Shown: positions 7,570-14,261 of the stretch, piece by piece
Layout of the letters: the number at the start of each line of letters is the position of its first letter
How positions within the stretch are numbered: position 1 is the stretch's first letter
Source of the DNA: Oscillospiraceae bacterium
GTDB lineage: Bacteria; Bacillota; Clostridia; Oscillospirales; WRJC01
Direction of reading: 5' to 3'
Assembly (NCBI GenBank): GCA_009783265.1
Contig: WRHM01000006.1
Coordinates: 1 to 64,000 of the forward strand
DNA: 64,000 nucleotides
Made by a program: the position numbers and the translations under genes
Notes under the pieces: model-generated
Seen by the model: only the letters and a program-made list of their open reading frames with translations
Database searches by the model: none
Told to the model about the DNA's origin: nothing

Positions 7570-7597
7570 AAATCGGGAACCGTCAAGCTCCCGATTT
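7570..7597 (-). terminator. Intrinsic terminator inside the leftward array
   Basis: AAATCGGGA (7570-7578) pairs with TCCCGATTT (7589-7597). On the minus strand the stem is followed by a T-run (GATTTTTTATG). It follows the glycine-rich gene 7644-8192 and sets its level apart from the downstream genes. Confidence 0.8.
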
Positions 7598-7643
7598 GGC
7601 TATCACGGAGCCTGCCGAACATTATAAATTATTTTGCTGTTGA

Positions 7644-8192
7644 TTAAAAAAATCTTTCGCCGTCGCAGCCGTCGCGTCTGCCGCCGCAACCTGTTTCTAC
7701 TTTGGTATTGCACGGTACGCAAGCCGCTGCCCACATGGGCGGAGTATGCGGTATATGCGAAATTTCACAGCCGATTTTGCCAAGCTCAGCATATACATTG
7801 CCGAATTTCGCGTCTGAATATTTTTCAGCTTCGAGTTTTTGAATTACCATGTCCTTTTCGTTTAATTTGTAATACAAATCTTCGTCATGATATTTCGCCG
7901 CCTGTGACATAATCTTTTCGGTGTCCATGCAGAGTTTGTTGTTAAGATTGCGCTCTTCCTCAAAATTAGATTCGTCATAGAAACCGGGTCTGCAAGCTCT
8001 TATGCCGCAGCCGTCGCCGTCATGTCCGCCGTCGCGTCTACCGTCGCGTCCAAATAAACCGCCATTAGCGAAAACGGCGAAAAAGAGGAATATAAGAATC
8101 AACAAGCCTACGTTTCCGCCGCCGAATCCCATAAGATTGCCGCCGCCTACTATCTGGTCGTCCGAACCCATTCCTGCAAAACTATTTCCCAT
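7644..8192 (-). CDS. Glycine-rich, cysteine-rich membrane protein of the element
   Basis: 182 residues. The N-terminus is glycine-rich (GGGNLMGFGGGNVG), followed by one membrane span (LLILIFLFFAVFANGGLFG) at about residues 30-48. An RDGRRDGGHDGDGCG stretch and a charged helical region come next, and the C-terminus is rich in Cys and Gly (CVPCNTKVETGCGGRRDGC). Related glycine-rich small membrane proteins with a helical C-terminal half are, from memory, frequent in cryptic clostridial elements, but I know no function. ATG 8192 follows AAAGGAG. The DNA is richer in GC than its neighbours because of the Gly/Arg codons. Confidence 0.7.
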   Translation of the reverse strand: MGNSFAGMGSDDQIVGGGNLMGFGGGNVGLLILIFLFFAVFANGGLFGRDGRRDGGHDGDGCGIRACRPGFYDESNFEEERNLNNKLCMDTEKIMSQAAKYHDEDLYYKLNEKDMVIQKLEAEKYSDAKFGNVYAELGKIGCEISHIPHTPPMWAAACVPCNTKVETGCGGRRDGCDGERFF

Positions 8193-8255
8193 AATTTTTT
8201 GCTCCTTTCATTAATAATAAATATATTTATATTAATAGGCTTTTTGCCTTTAATA

Positions 8256-8627
8256 TCATTTTAGTTTTTTCAGTCTGTCCTTGTATGAAGAAGTATTATT
8301 ATTAGCGTTATTTCTGTTTACCGGATTGGCATTTTTATTGCTATTGTTGTATTGAGCAGTTATTTTATCAATATCGGCTCCCATGCCCTTAAGTAAAATT
8401 TTAGCCATAGGATTTTTATTAAGCGTCGCCTGTGCTTTTGCAAGCATAGACGCGCCGCCGAAATCGTTAATGGCGTTCATCAAACCGTCGTTGTTATGCT
8501 GATATTTTTTTGCTGCGTCCATTACTTTTTGAGTTAACTGCGGATTTTGGTTCAATTTGTCTGCCGTCTTCGGACTGAGTTTCTTCAGTGCCGACATTAT
8601 TGTTGAAAAGAATCCGTTCTCTGCCAT
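8256..8627 (-). CDS. Hypothetical protein of the element
   Basis: 123 residues, basic and soluble, with a helical N-terminal 85 residues (MAENGFFSTIMSALKKLSPK...) and an asparagine-rich tail (NNSNKNANPVNRNNANNNTS). No known domain is visible. The start is well supported: GGAGGTTGAATTAAATG places a perfect ribosome site inside the 3' part of the upstream gene, which it overlaps by 134 bases. Confidence 0.75.
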   Translation of the reverse strand: MAENGFFSTIMSALKKLSPKTADKLNQNPQLTQKVMDAAKKYQHNNDGLMNAINDFGGASMLAKAQATLNKNPMAKILLKGMGADIDKITAQYNNSNKNANPVNRNNANNNTSSYKDRLKKLK

Positions 8628-9021
8628 TTAATTCAACCTCCAATCCGTCAATTTTATTGCTTAATTTATTTATCGTTTCAAGAAGTTTCGCATTTATTTC
8701 CGCTTGCTGTTCTGCTTGTTGTTTTAAAGCCTCTGTTTGTTCTGTCGCTAATTCTTCCGGAGTTTTAGGCTTTTCTATAATTCCATTATCTACGAGCATT
8801 GTATAATATTCTTCGGCTTTTGCTAATGCCTGATTGCACGTTTCCTCTAAATCCTGACAATATGCGAGCGTCCTACCTATCAAGACGAATTCTTCGCCTC
8901 TCTGTTCGAGTATGTCTGTTTTATTCGCCGAATCAATCACGCGAATCGGATATTGCGTTGTATTGTATGGACGCGGGAAATTTGAGTTGTACGGAAAATT
9001 ATAATTGTTTTCTCCTGCCAT
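8494..9021 (-). CDS. Coiled-coil protein overlapping the next gene by 134 bases
   Basis: About 175 residues. The start ATG at 9021 follows AAAGGGG at good spacing; an in-frame start at 9030 sits on the ribosome site and is less likely. The first 35 residues are rich in Asn, Pro and Tyr (NYNFPYNSNFPRPYN). A long helical, probably coiled-coil part follows (EQTEALKQQAEQQAEINAKL and onward). The last 45 residues are read from DNA that also encodes the start of the next protein in another frame, and look low-complexity. Confidence 0.7.
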   Translation of the reverse strand: MAGENNYNFPYNSNFPRPYNTTQYPIRVIDSANKTDILEQRGEEFVLIGRTLAYCQDLEETCNQALAKAEEYYTMLVDNGIIEKPKTPEELATEQTEALKQQAEQQAEINAKLLETINKLSNKIDGLEVELNGRERILFNNNVGTEETQSEDGRQIEPKSAVNSKSNGRSKKISA

Positions 9022-9035
9022 AAAATTCACCCCTT

Positions 9036-9311
9036 TTATGTTTTATGTTTATTTAAAATTTCCATTTCAGCGAAATAATTTCTTATATAAAAATCAATTT
9101 CGCGAATTGGTTTCTTTTTACGCTGTTTCTTTTTATTTATATTCCCTACGTCAAAATTACGCAGTATTTTTATTGTGTTGTTATCCAATATTTTATCCTT
9201 TATTTCACCCAATAAAGCCGGAAAAGGCGGCGAGCGGGTGAACTCGCCACCCCGACATATACAAAAGGATTGTAAGTCCCCGTTTTCTATATTATAAAAT
9301 AATTTTTTCAT
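9036..9311 (-). CDS. Basic hypothetical protein of the element
   Basis: About 91 residues from ATG 9311. An upstream TTG at 9362 is open in frame but lies inside a terminator hairpin and is rejected. The body contains FTRSPPFPALLGEIKDKIL and a lysine-rich KKKQRKKKP patch, then FYIRNYFAEMEIL. Basic character suggests nucleic-acid contact, but I do not recognise the family. No clear Shine-Dalgarno site precedes the start. Confidence 0.6.
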   Translation of the reverse strand: MKKLFYNIENGDLQSFCICRGGEFTRSPPFPALLGEIKDKILDNNTIKILRNFDVGNINKKKQRKKKPIREIDFYIRNYFAEMEILNKHKT

Positions 9312-9347
9312 TATATGGGACGGAATACAGACGATATTAAGACAAAT

Positions 9348-9371
9348 AAAAAAAGCCCCCAAAATGGGGGC
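9348..9371 (-). terminator. Intrinsic terminator after the membrane-HTH gene
   Basis: GCCCCC (9355-9360) and GGGGGC (9366-9371) form a six-pair stem. On the minus strand it is followed by TTTTTTTA, a strong T-run. Confidence 0.85.
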
Positions 9372-9388
9372 AGGGGGATATGTAATAT

Positions 9389-10015
9389 TTATATATCAAT
9401 CGACTTATTTATATTTATCAATCGTTCATACGCATTATGGCGAATGTTTTTTACTGTGGTTGAACTACAATCCATTTTATAAAACGCAACATACTCTATA
9501 TCTTTATTTTCAAAATCGAGCCAATACAAACAGAGGCTTTCATTTTCTGGCAACCGTTCGTCAAGATATGTTTTGGCTTGTTGTTTTGACATTTTGCTTA
9601 ACAAGTCGCGTAATTTGCGTTTTTCGGAAATATTAAATTTTTCTATGTTTAAATTAATATAAAATATTTTACTTATACTTATCGTAGATACCGCCATTAT
9701 AACGATACCGAGAATAATAATTTGATATGTCGGTAATATATTGTCGCTTAATTTCATGGTTAAAACGCATATAAGCAATAAAAAATTCGATGTAAACCAA
9801 CAGCAAAATAAATCAGGAAGTTTTTTAAATGCCGGAGCATGATTTTTGAGATTTTTTATTTCGAGAATTGCATTTATTAAAGCGAAAACCCCAAATAATA
9901 TCAAAGTATATATTATTGCATTAAGCAATATCCCAATAATAAATACAGTTCCGTTAAAGAATATGCCTAACAACGACAACACTATTTTTTGTTTAAGCGT
10001 TAAATTATCATTCAT
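9389..10015 (-). CDS. Four-span membrane protein fused to a phage-type HTH domain
   Basis: 208 residues. About four membrane spans occupy residues 10-130. The soluble C-terminal 75 residues (KLRDLLSKMSKQQAKTYL..., then DIEYVAFYKMDCSSTTVKNI, then RHNAYERL) resemble the small sigma-region-4-like HTH proteins widespread in clostridial prophages, in which an acidic helix is followed by 'V/I-A-x-x-x-x-x-S-x-x-T-V-K-x-x-R-x-x-A-Y/F'. Such proteins are normally free. Here the HTH would be tethered to the membrane, as in one-component membrane regulators. A His followed by two Cys (NHAPAFKKLPDLFCC) after the second span recalls AgrB, but spacing and topology do not fit. Confidence 0.65.
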   Translation of the reverse strand: MNDNLTLKQKIVLSLLGIFFNGTVFIIGILLNAIIYTLILFGVFALINAILEIKNLKNHAPAFKKLPDLFCCWFTSNFLLLICVLTMKLSDNILPTYQIIILGIVIMAVSTISISKIFYINLNIEKFNISEKRKLRDLLSKMSKQQAKTYLDERLPENESLCLYWLDFENKDIEYVAFYKMDCSSTTVKNIRHNAYERLININKSIDI

Positions 10016-10054
10016 TTTTCACCCAAAATAATTTTTATAGATAATAATGCAAGC

Positions 10055-10073
10055 AGGGCGGCTTTGCCGCCCT
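10055..10073. terminator. Short GC-rich hairpin
   Basis: AGGGCGGC (10055-10062), loop TTT, GCCGCCCT (10066-10073). It lies 19 bases past the stop of the small peptide gene on the minus strand. The T-run is poor, so termination is probable but not certain. Confidence 0.6.
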
Positions 10074-10091
10074 ATTACAATTCCGGCGTTG

Positions 10092-10157
10092 TTATTTAAC
10101 GTATTTTTTTACAAATGCAATAAAATCGCCGAAAACGATGAATTTCCACCAAGGCAT
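10092..10157 (-). CDS. 21-residue amphipathic peptide coupled to a membrane protein gene
   Basis: ATG 10157 to TAA 10092 encodes 21 residues that begin MPWWKF, contain GDFIAF and end VKKYVK. Hydrophobic and aromatic residues alternate with lysines, as expected for an amphipathic helix. The ribosome site GTGGAGGATTTAAAAATG is embedded in the last codons of the upstream membrane gene, whose stop lies three bases before this ATG, implying coupled translation. A GC hairpin follows. Size and composition recall leaderless bacteriocins or phenol-soluble modulins. There is no cysteine, so it is not a classical AgrD. A function as signal, toxin or membrane-protein subunit is open. Confidence 0.6.
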   Translation of the reverse strand: MPWWKFIVFGDFIAFVKKYVK

Positions 10158-10159
10158 TT

Positions 10160-10705
10160 TTAAATCCTCCACATTCTATTAATATAAATTAATATTATAT
10201 TTAAATATAATATAATTGCACTGATCATAGTGATACAGAGCATATATCTTATATAAAAATTTTCTCTACATTTCCATAATTTATCAATCAATAAATAACA
10301 TTTTCTAATTGATTTGAATAAAACGATCGGAAATATTAAAAATATTATATTGCATATAATTGAATTAACTAATGTATATTGCTCAAGTTCCTTAATGAAT
10401 AATAACATTGTCAAAGTTTCTATGGTTATTTTAAATGCTAAAATACCGAATAGACAAAAAATATCATAGAAATTCGCATTTTTATTATACAATGATTTTA
10501 TCATAATAAAATACAAAGCAACGATTAATAAATAACGGAATACACTCCCTGTCAATATACCGCTCCCGATATTTGCGGCAATTATTCCAATAAAAAGCAA
10601 TATATTTTTTACAATACTCAATTTTTCGGATTTCATGGCTTTAATACTTATAAAAATAAAAGCCGCTTCAAGCAATATAGATAAAACTATTAAAACAACA
10701 TTCAT
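10160..10705 (-). CDS. Polytopic membrane protein resembling the sensor half of AgrC-type kinases
   Basis: 181 residues with about five to six hydrophobic spans and short loops. The pattern resembles the membrane domain of GHKL/AgrC-type peptide-sensing kinases, but there is no cytoplasmic kinase domain; the protein ends INRMWRI. It is not AgrB-like: the His/Cys protease pair is missing. Its last codons contain the ribosome site of the 21-residue peptide gene. It starts 6 bases after the primase fragment. A role in sensing, exporting or giving immunity to the peptide is an inference from position only. Confidence 0.65.
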   Translation of the reverse strand: MNVVLIVLSILLEAAFIFISIKAMKSEKLSIVKNILLFIGIIAANIGSGILTGSVFRYLLIVALYFIMIKSLYNKNANFYDIFCLFGILAFKITIETLTMLLFIKELEQYTLVNSIICNIIFLIFPIVLFKSIRKCYLLIDKLWKCRENFYIRYMLCITMISAIILYLNIILIYINRMWRI

Positions 10706-10711
10706 AACTTA

Positions 10712-11527
10712 TCACTTTCGCCCAAAATTTTCTTTGAAAAAAGAGTTTGTATTTTTATAGTATACAAGGTCATCATTGTGTCCACATATTTCGCAATTTT
10801 TGAACATTGCACCACCAGATATATTTTTATATTCACCGTTTCTATTATGAATATATCCAAATAAATCAAAGTCACGTTTCAATCGGTCAAGCTCATCATC
10901 TTCAATATTTACTTTATAGTCATTTTCTGTATGGGCGGATAAACTATCTGTTATCTGGTCTTTTTCAAGCGGAATAAATGCGCTTATAATATTTTCATAG
11001 TTCGCATAATCATTTAAATTTATTATCTCCCCGCCTTTATTTGTGCCATAAAAATATCTTGAACCGTCACGACAACTTTTATCAGCTTGGTCGAATAATG
11101 ACATTAAACTTTGAAGTATTGCGGTTCTTTTTTGATATTCTGTTATTACTTCATCAAGAATAAAACACAATCTGTATTTTGGATGTTCGGGTATATGACT
11201 AAAACTATAATAATAAAAGGTAAGCGGTATATTATTTTTTTCGCAAATTTTTATAGCTTCGTCAATATTTAATAACGGTATATCTATGTTGTTATTGTCA
11301 ATATCAATCAAAAATACTTGTTGCTCCGTCCAATTTTCGGACTTTGCGCCGCCGCTCATAACTCCCGGGCTTATTGTATAACCGTCGTTGATTTTATCAA
11401 ATAAATCAACGATTTTTATTTCGATAGGTGCGGTTTCTTTTTGTAAGCGATTTTTAATAATTGCGGCGGATTCATTCGGTTTGCTGTTATATCTTACAGT
11501 GTCGATATGCAATTTAATTGTTTCCAT
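10712..11527 (-). CDS. Truncated primase (AEP-like) ending in half a zinc finger
   Basis: 271 residues resembling the N-terminal part of mobile-element replication primases. The segment QQVFLIDIDNN (about residues 68-78) fits the catalytic acidic motif, and LTFYYYSFSHIPEHPKYRLC (about 101-120) matches the 'TFS...pRyRlvf' strand of archaeo-eukaryotic primase-like proteins. The GSRYFYG segment also fits. Near the end lies NCEICGHNDDLVYYKNTNSF, the first half of a phage-primase zinc finger. The second Cys pair and any helicase domain are absent, because the protein stops 8 residues later. It therefore looks like a truncated replication protein, or a stand-alone minimal one. Confidence 0.65.
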   Translation of the reverse strand: METIKLHIDTVRYNSKPNESAAIIKNRLQKETAPIEIKIVDLFDKINDGYTISPGVMSGGAKSENWTEQQVFLIDIDNNNIDIPLLNIDEAIKICEKNNIPLTFYYYSFSHIPEHPKYRLCFILDEVITEYQKRTAILQSLMSLFDQADKSCRDGSRYFYGTNKGGEIINLNDYANYENIISAFIPLEKDQITDSLSAHTENDYKVNIEDDELDRLKRDFDLFGYIHNRNGEYKNISGGAMFKNCEICGHNDDLVYYKNTNSFFKENFGRK

Positions 11528-11699
11528 TTAATTTATCCTCTTCTTGTTTGTTTCCTTTCTGTGAAATTTTTTCATTAATACTTTCCGCCTTTAGAAATTG
11601 TAAGAATTCTTCCTGATGGTTGTCGCAATATTCAGAAATATCGCTCATTATTGATTTTGCGATATTTTTGGCTTGCTTGGTATTGATTAAAATATTAAT
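11514..11699 (-). CDS. Small ORF with a strong ribosome site and an ATT start
   Basis: On the minus strand CAGGAGGTATCGCCT is followed by ATT AAT ATT TTA ATC, and the frame stays open for 61 codons. The product contains NTKQAKNIAKSIMSDISEYC and a charged helical tail, and overlaps the primase start by 14 bases in another frame. No ATG, GTG or TTG has usable spacing to the ribosome site; an internal ATG would give about 40 residues. Function unknown. It follows the small HTH gene in the same direction. Confidence 0.5.
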   Translation of the reverse strand: MNILINTKQAKNIAKSIMSDISEYCDNHQEEFLQFLKAESINEKISQKGNKQEEDKLNGNN

Positions 11700-11730
11700 A
11701 GGCGATACCTCCTGACTTGATTTAATAAAA

Positions 11731-11904
11731 TTATTTTTGGCTTAATTTTTCGATGATTTTTAAAATTTTATTTCGTTCTTCCTCTGGCAACGGAAATCTT
11801 AATTTATAACTAAATTCAGTATCCCGTATATTTAATTCCGCCGCTATCATGTAATGTTTTACTTTGGCTTGCTTTGCTGCTTGTTTTATATCTATATTCA
11901 GCAT
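11731..11904 (-). CDS. Small Cro-like HTH protein, first gene of the leftward array
   Basis: 57 residues from ATG 11904, preceded by AGAGGAG. The sequence KVKHYMIAAELNIRDTEFSYKLR, read in pieces, follows the tiny phage HTH pattern 'I-A-x-x-L-x-I-x-x-x-x-F-S-x-x-L-R', and the tail LPEEERNKILKIIEKL is typical of this family. It is the first gene after the leftward promoter, the position of Cro in a phage switch. It is likely to act opposite the divergently transcribed XRE repressor. Confidence 0.75.
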   Translation of the reverse strand: MLNIDIKQAAKQAKVKHYMIAAELNIRDTEFSYKLRFPLPEEERNKILKIIEKLSQK

Positions 11905-11949
11905 ATGGACTCCTCTCTAAAAATAATTTTAATAATTATAATAATTATC

Positions 11950-11998
11950 TTGACAATAATAATTATAATATGTTATAATGTATATTACAATACACATT
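11950..11998. promoter_or_regulatory. Overlapping face-to-face divergent promoters with operator palindrome
   Basis: The rightward promoter is TTGACA (11950-11955), an 18-base spacer, TATAAT (11974-11979). The leftward promoter on the minus strand is TTGTAA (11985-11990), a 17-base spacer, TATAAT (11962-11967). The two overlap and fire through each other, so simultaneous use is unlikely. An imperfect palindrome with AATGT/ACATT ends spans 11977-11998 and covers the rightward -10 and leftward -35. This is the arrangement of a lysogeny-type decision switch. Confidence 0.75.
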
Positions 11999-12038
11999 AT
12001 TTAACATAAATATGATTTTGCGAGAGGAAGTGTTAATT

Positions 12039-12719
12039 TTGATTAACAATTTGCAAGTGGGAGAAAAAATAAAAACATTAAGAAAAGAAAAAAAATGGTC
12101 ACAAGATGAATTAGCAGAAAAATTGGAATGGAAAAGTCGTCAAACAGTTTCCGAGTGGGAAAAAGGACACTTTACGCTTCCAGTTGACGAACTGATAAAA
12201 ATGTGTAATTTGTTTGATTGTGATATTGGTTATTTAATGGGCGAATATGAAACAAAAAAGCATATAGCAGCAGATGTTCAGGAAGTTACTGGATTAAGTG
12301 AAGAAACGATAAAAAATTTGATTAAATTCAAAGAATTAACTACTGGCAATAAAGAAGATATATGGGTTTACGGGCAAATACTTGATGTAATCAATCTTTT
12401 AATATCGCATGAATTTGAAGATAAGTTATTTGAATGTATTGCCGCTTATCTTTGGCATAAATATGAAAATACGCGCATTATTGATAAAGAAGATATCGGT
12501 AAATTATATACCGAATACTTGGACGTAAATCAACTTGAACATCGCAAAAATGTAATAAGGGTACGTGAAAAAAATACAGAACTTTGTTATACTCATCCGA
12601 TAGATATTTTGCCTAATTTATTTCTCTCACGTATTCAAGAAATTTTAATTAAACATAAACTAAATGAAGAAAAAAATACAAATAATAATCATAAAATAAA
12701 GGACGGTGAAAATAAATGA
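12039..12719 (+). CDS. XRE-family repressor of the element
   Basis: About 226 residues. The N-terminal HTH is canonical: VGEKIKTLRKEKKWSQDELA and EWKSRQTVSEWEKGHFTLPV, followed by LIKMCNLFDCDIGYLMG. The C-terminal 150 residues are helical without a LexA-type protease motif, so SOS-style self-cleavage is not indicated. The start is taken as TTG 12039, which has AGAGGAAG eight bases upstream; the in-frame ATG at 12012 has no ribosome site. The gene overlaps the recombinase by four bases (ATGA), so repressor and recombinase are made together from the rightward promoter. Confidence 0.85.
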   Translation: MINNLQVGEKIKTLRKEKKWSQDELAEKLEWKSRQTVSEWEKGHFTLPVDELIKMCNLFDCDIGYLMGEYETKKHIAADVQEVTGLSEETIKNLIKFKELTTGNKEDIWVYGQILDVINLLISHEFEDKLFECIAAYLWHKYENTRIIDKEDIGKLYTEYLDVNQLEHRKNVIRVREKNTELCYTHPIDILPNLFLSRIQEILIKHKLNEEKNTNNNHKIKDGENK

Positions 12720-14239
12720 ACGTGGTAATATATGCTCGTTTCAGTTCGCATGGACAGAATGAACAAAGCATTGAGGGACAGCGTAAAATTTGTCTTGACT
12801 TTTGCCAACAAAAAGGATATAATATCATAGGCGAATATATTGACAGAGCGATAAGTGGTACAACGGATAATCGCCCCGAATTTCAAAGAATGATTGCTGA
12901 TAGTGCAAAAAAACATTTTGAATACATTATTGTTTATCAGTTAGATCGGTTCGCCAGAAACCGTTATGACAGCGCAACATATAAAGCAAAGTTAAAAAAG
13001 AATGGCGTGCGCGTACTGTCTGCCCGTGAAAATATTAATGAAGACGCAAGCGGTATATTAATGGAAGCGGTTTTGGAAGGTATGGCGGAATATTACAGCG
13101 TCGAATTGGGACAGAAAATTAAACGTGGTATGGATTTGAATGCTGAAAAATGTCTTTGCACAGGTGGCAATGTTGCTTTGGGATATAAAGTTGCTGATAA
13201 ACAATTTATTATTGACGAAAATACTGCTCCTCTTGTCCGATATATATTCGAGATGTATGCAAACGGCAAGATAATAACCGAAATAATAACGCATCTAAAT
13301 GCACAAGGTCATAAAACATCAAGAGGTGTACCTTTTAATAAAAATTCGCTTCGTGCCATGCTTCAAAATAAACGATATATTGGTGTTTATACATACCGTG
13401 ACAAAGAAATTCCTGACGGTATACCTCGAATAATTGATGATGATTTATTTTATAAAGTGGCTGAAATTATGGAGAAAAACAGAAAAGCCCCTGCAAGAGC
13501 AAAGGCAAAAAGTGAATATATACTCACGACAAAATTATTTTGTGGTTATTGCAAAGAGATGATGACTGGTTTTTCTGGTATTGGTAAAGCCGGTATGGTG
13601 TATAATTACTATATATGTAACGGAAGAAAAAAGAAGATATGTAAAAAGAAAATGGTTCAAAAAGATTATATTGAAAATCTTGTTGTATCAGAATGTCGTA
13701 AACTTTTGACTGATGAAAATATAAAAAAGATCGCAAATGAAGTTGTTGCTTTATGTGAAGCTGAAAAAGATACCACCAACCTGAAACGGTTAAATAAATT
13801 ATTATCTGAAAATAAACGAAAACATACGAATTTAATGAATGCTATAATGGAATGTGATATAGAGAGTACCCGAAAAACTTTTTATGCAGAAATTCCCAAA
13901 ATTGAAACGGAACGAATAGAAATCGAAAACGAAATTTCAAAAGAACAATCAAATCAAGTAAATTTAACCGTACCGCAAATTAAATTTTTCTTGTCCGCAT
14001 TGAAAAAAGGTAATGTTGATGATATAAAATATCGCAAAACTTTGATAAGTGTATTTATCAATGCGATATATTTGTATGATGATAAAATTACATTGGTATT
14101 TAATTCAGGCGATATGACGGTCACTATTGATGATAAATTATTATCTGATATTGATGAAAGCAATGAAACGGCAAAATGTTTGTTTTTAAACAATGTTGGG
14201 CCACCAATCGGAGTGTTCTTACAGTATTTCAGATACTAG
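12716..14239 (+). CDS. Serine recombinase (resolvase/invertase N-terminal domain, large type)
   Basis: 507 residues, the size of large serine integrases. The catalytic N-terminal domain begins NVVIYARFSSHGQNEQSIEGQ with the nucleophile serine in RFSS, followed by DRAISGTTDNRPEFQRMI and YQLDRFARNRYD. The recombinase domain spans about 150-260 (GKIITEIITHLNAQGHKTSRG). A zinc-ribbon segment has CGYCKEM and later CNGRKKKICKKKM at about 280-320, and a coiled coil follows at about 350-420. It is coupled to the repressor gene. The last 15 residues (VGPPIGVFLQYFRY) are low in family similarity and may be read from the attachment-site region. It presumably integrates and excises the element. Confidence 0.93.
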   Translation: MNVVIYARFSSHGQNEQSIEGQRKICLDFCQQKGYNIIGEYIDRAISGTTDNRPEFQRMIADSAKKHFEYIIVYQLDRFARNRYDSATYKAKLKKNGVRVLSARENINEDASGILMEAVLEGMAEYYSVELGQKIKRGMDLNAEKCLCTGGNVALGYKVADKQFIIDENTAPLVRYIFEMYANGKIITEIITHLNAQGHKTSRGVPFNKNSLRAMLQNKRYIGVYTYRDKEIPDGIPRIIDDDLFYKVAEIMEKNRKAPARAKAKSEYILTTKLFCGYCKEMMTGFSGIGKAGMVYNYYICNGRKKKICKKKMVQKDYIENLVVSECRKLLTDENIKKIANEVVALCEAEKDTTNLKRLNKLLSENKRKHTNLMNAIMECDIESTRKTFYAEIPKIETERIEIENEISKEQSNQVNLTVPQIKFFLSALKKGNVDDIKYRKTLISVFINAIYLYDDKITLVFNSGDMTVTIDDKLLSDIDESNETAKCLFLNNVGPPIGVFLQYFRY

Positions 14240-14261
14240 GAACACTTCGATATTTATGTCG

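Larger units (their letters stand above)
4669..14261. mobile_element. tmRNA-linked accessory element with serine recombinase and phage-like switch
   Basis: The element is inferred from three facts. It begins at the 3' end of ssrA, a known integration hotspot. Its right end carries an XRE repressor and a serine recombinase. Everything between is a leftward array of small accessory genes of phage-like character. The right limit is set by the frameshifted gene at 14262-14647, which converges on the recombinase. I looked for a duplicated core of the tmRNA 3' end near 14240-14400 and did not find one, so the exact att sites are unknown. No capsid, portal, terminase, tail, relaxase or lysis gene is recognisable. 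It may be a satellite, a plasmid-like integrative element or a degraded prophage. Confidence 0.7.

Noticed and set aside
9312..9362. TTG start giving a longer 9036 protein
   Set aside because: The codon lies inside the 9348-9371 terminator hairpin.
9389..10157. AgrB/AgrD quorum-sensing pair
   Set aside because: The 9389 protein has a His and Cys after its second span, but their spacing and the C-terminal HTH do not fit AgrB. The 21-residue peptide has no Cys or Ser thiolactone site and is not adjacent to it in the AgrBD manner.
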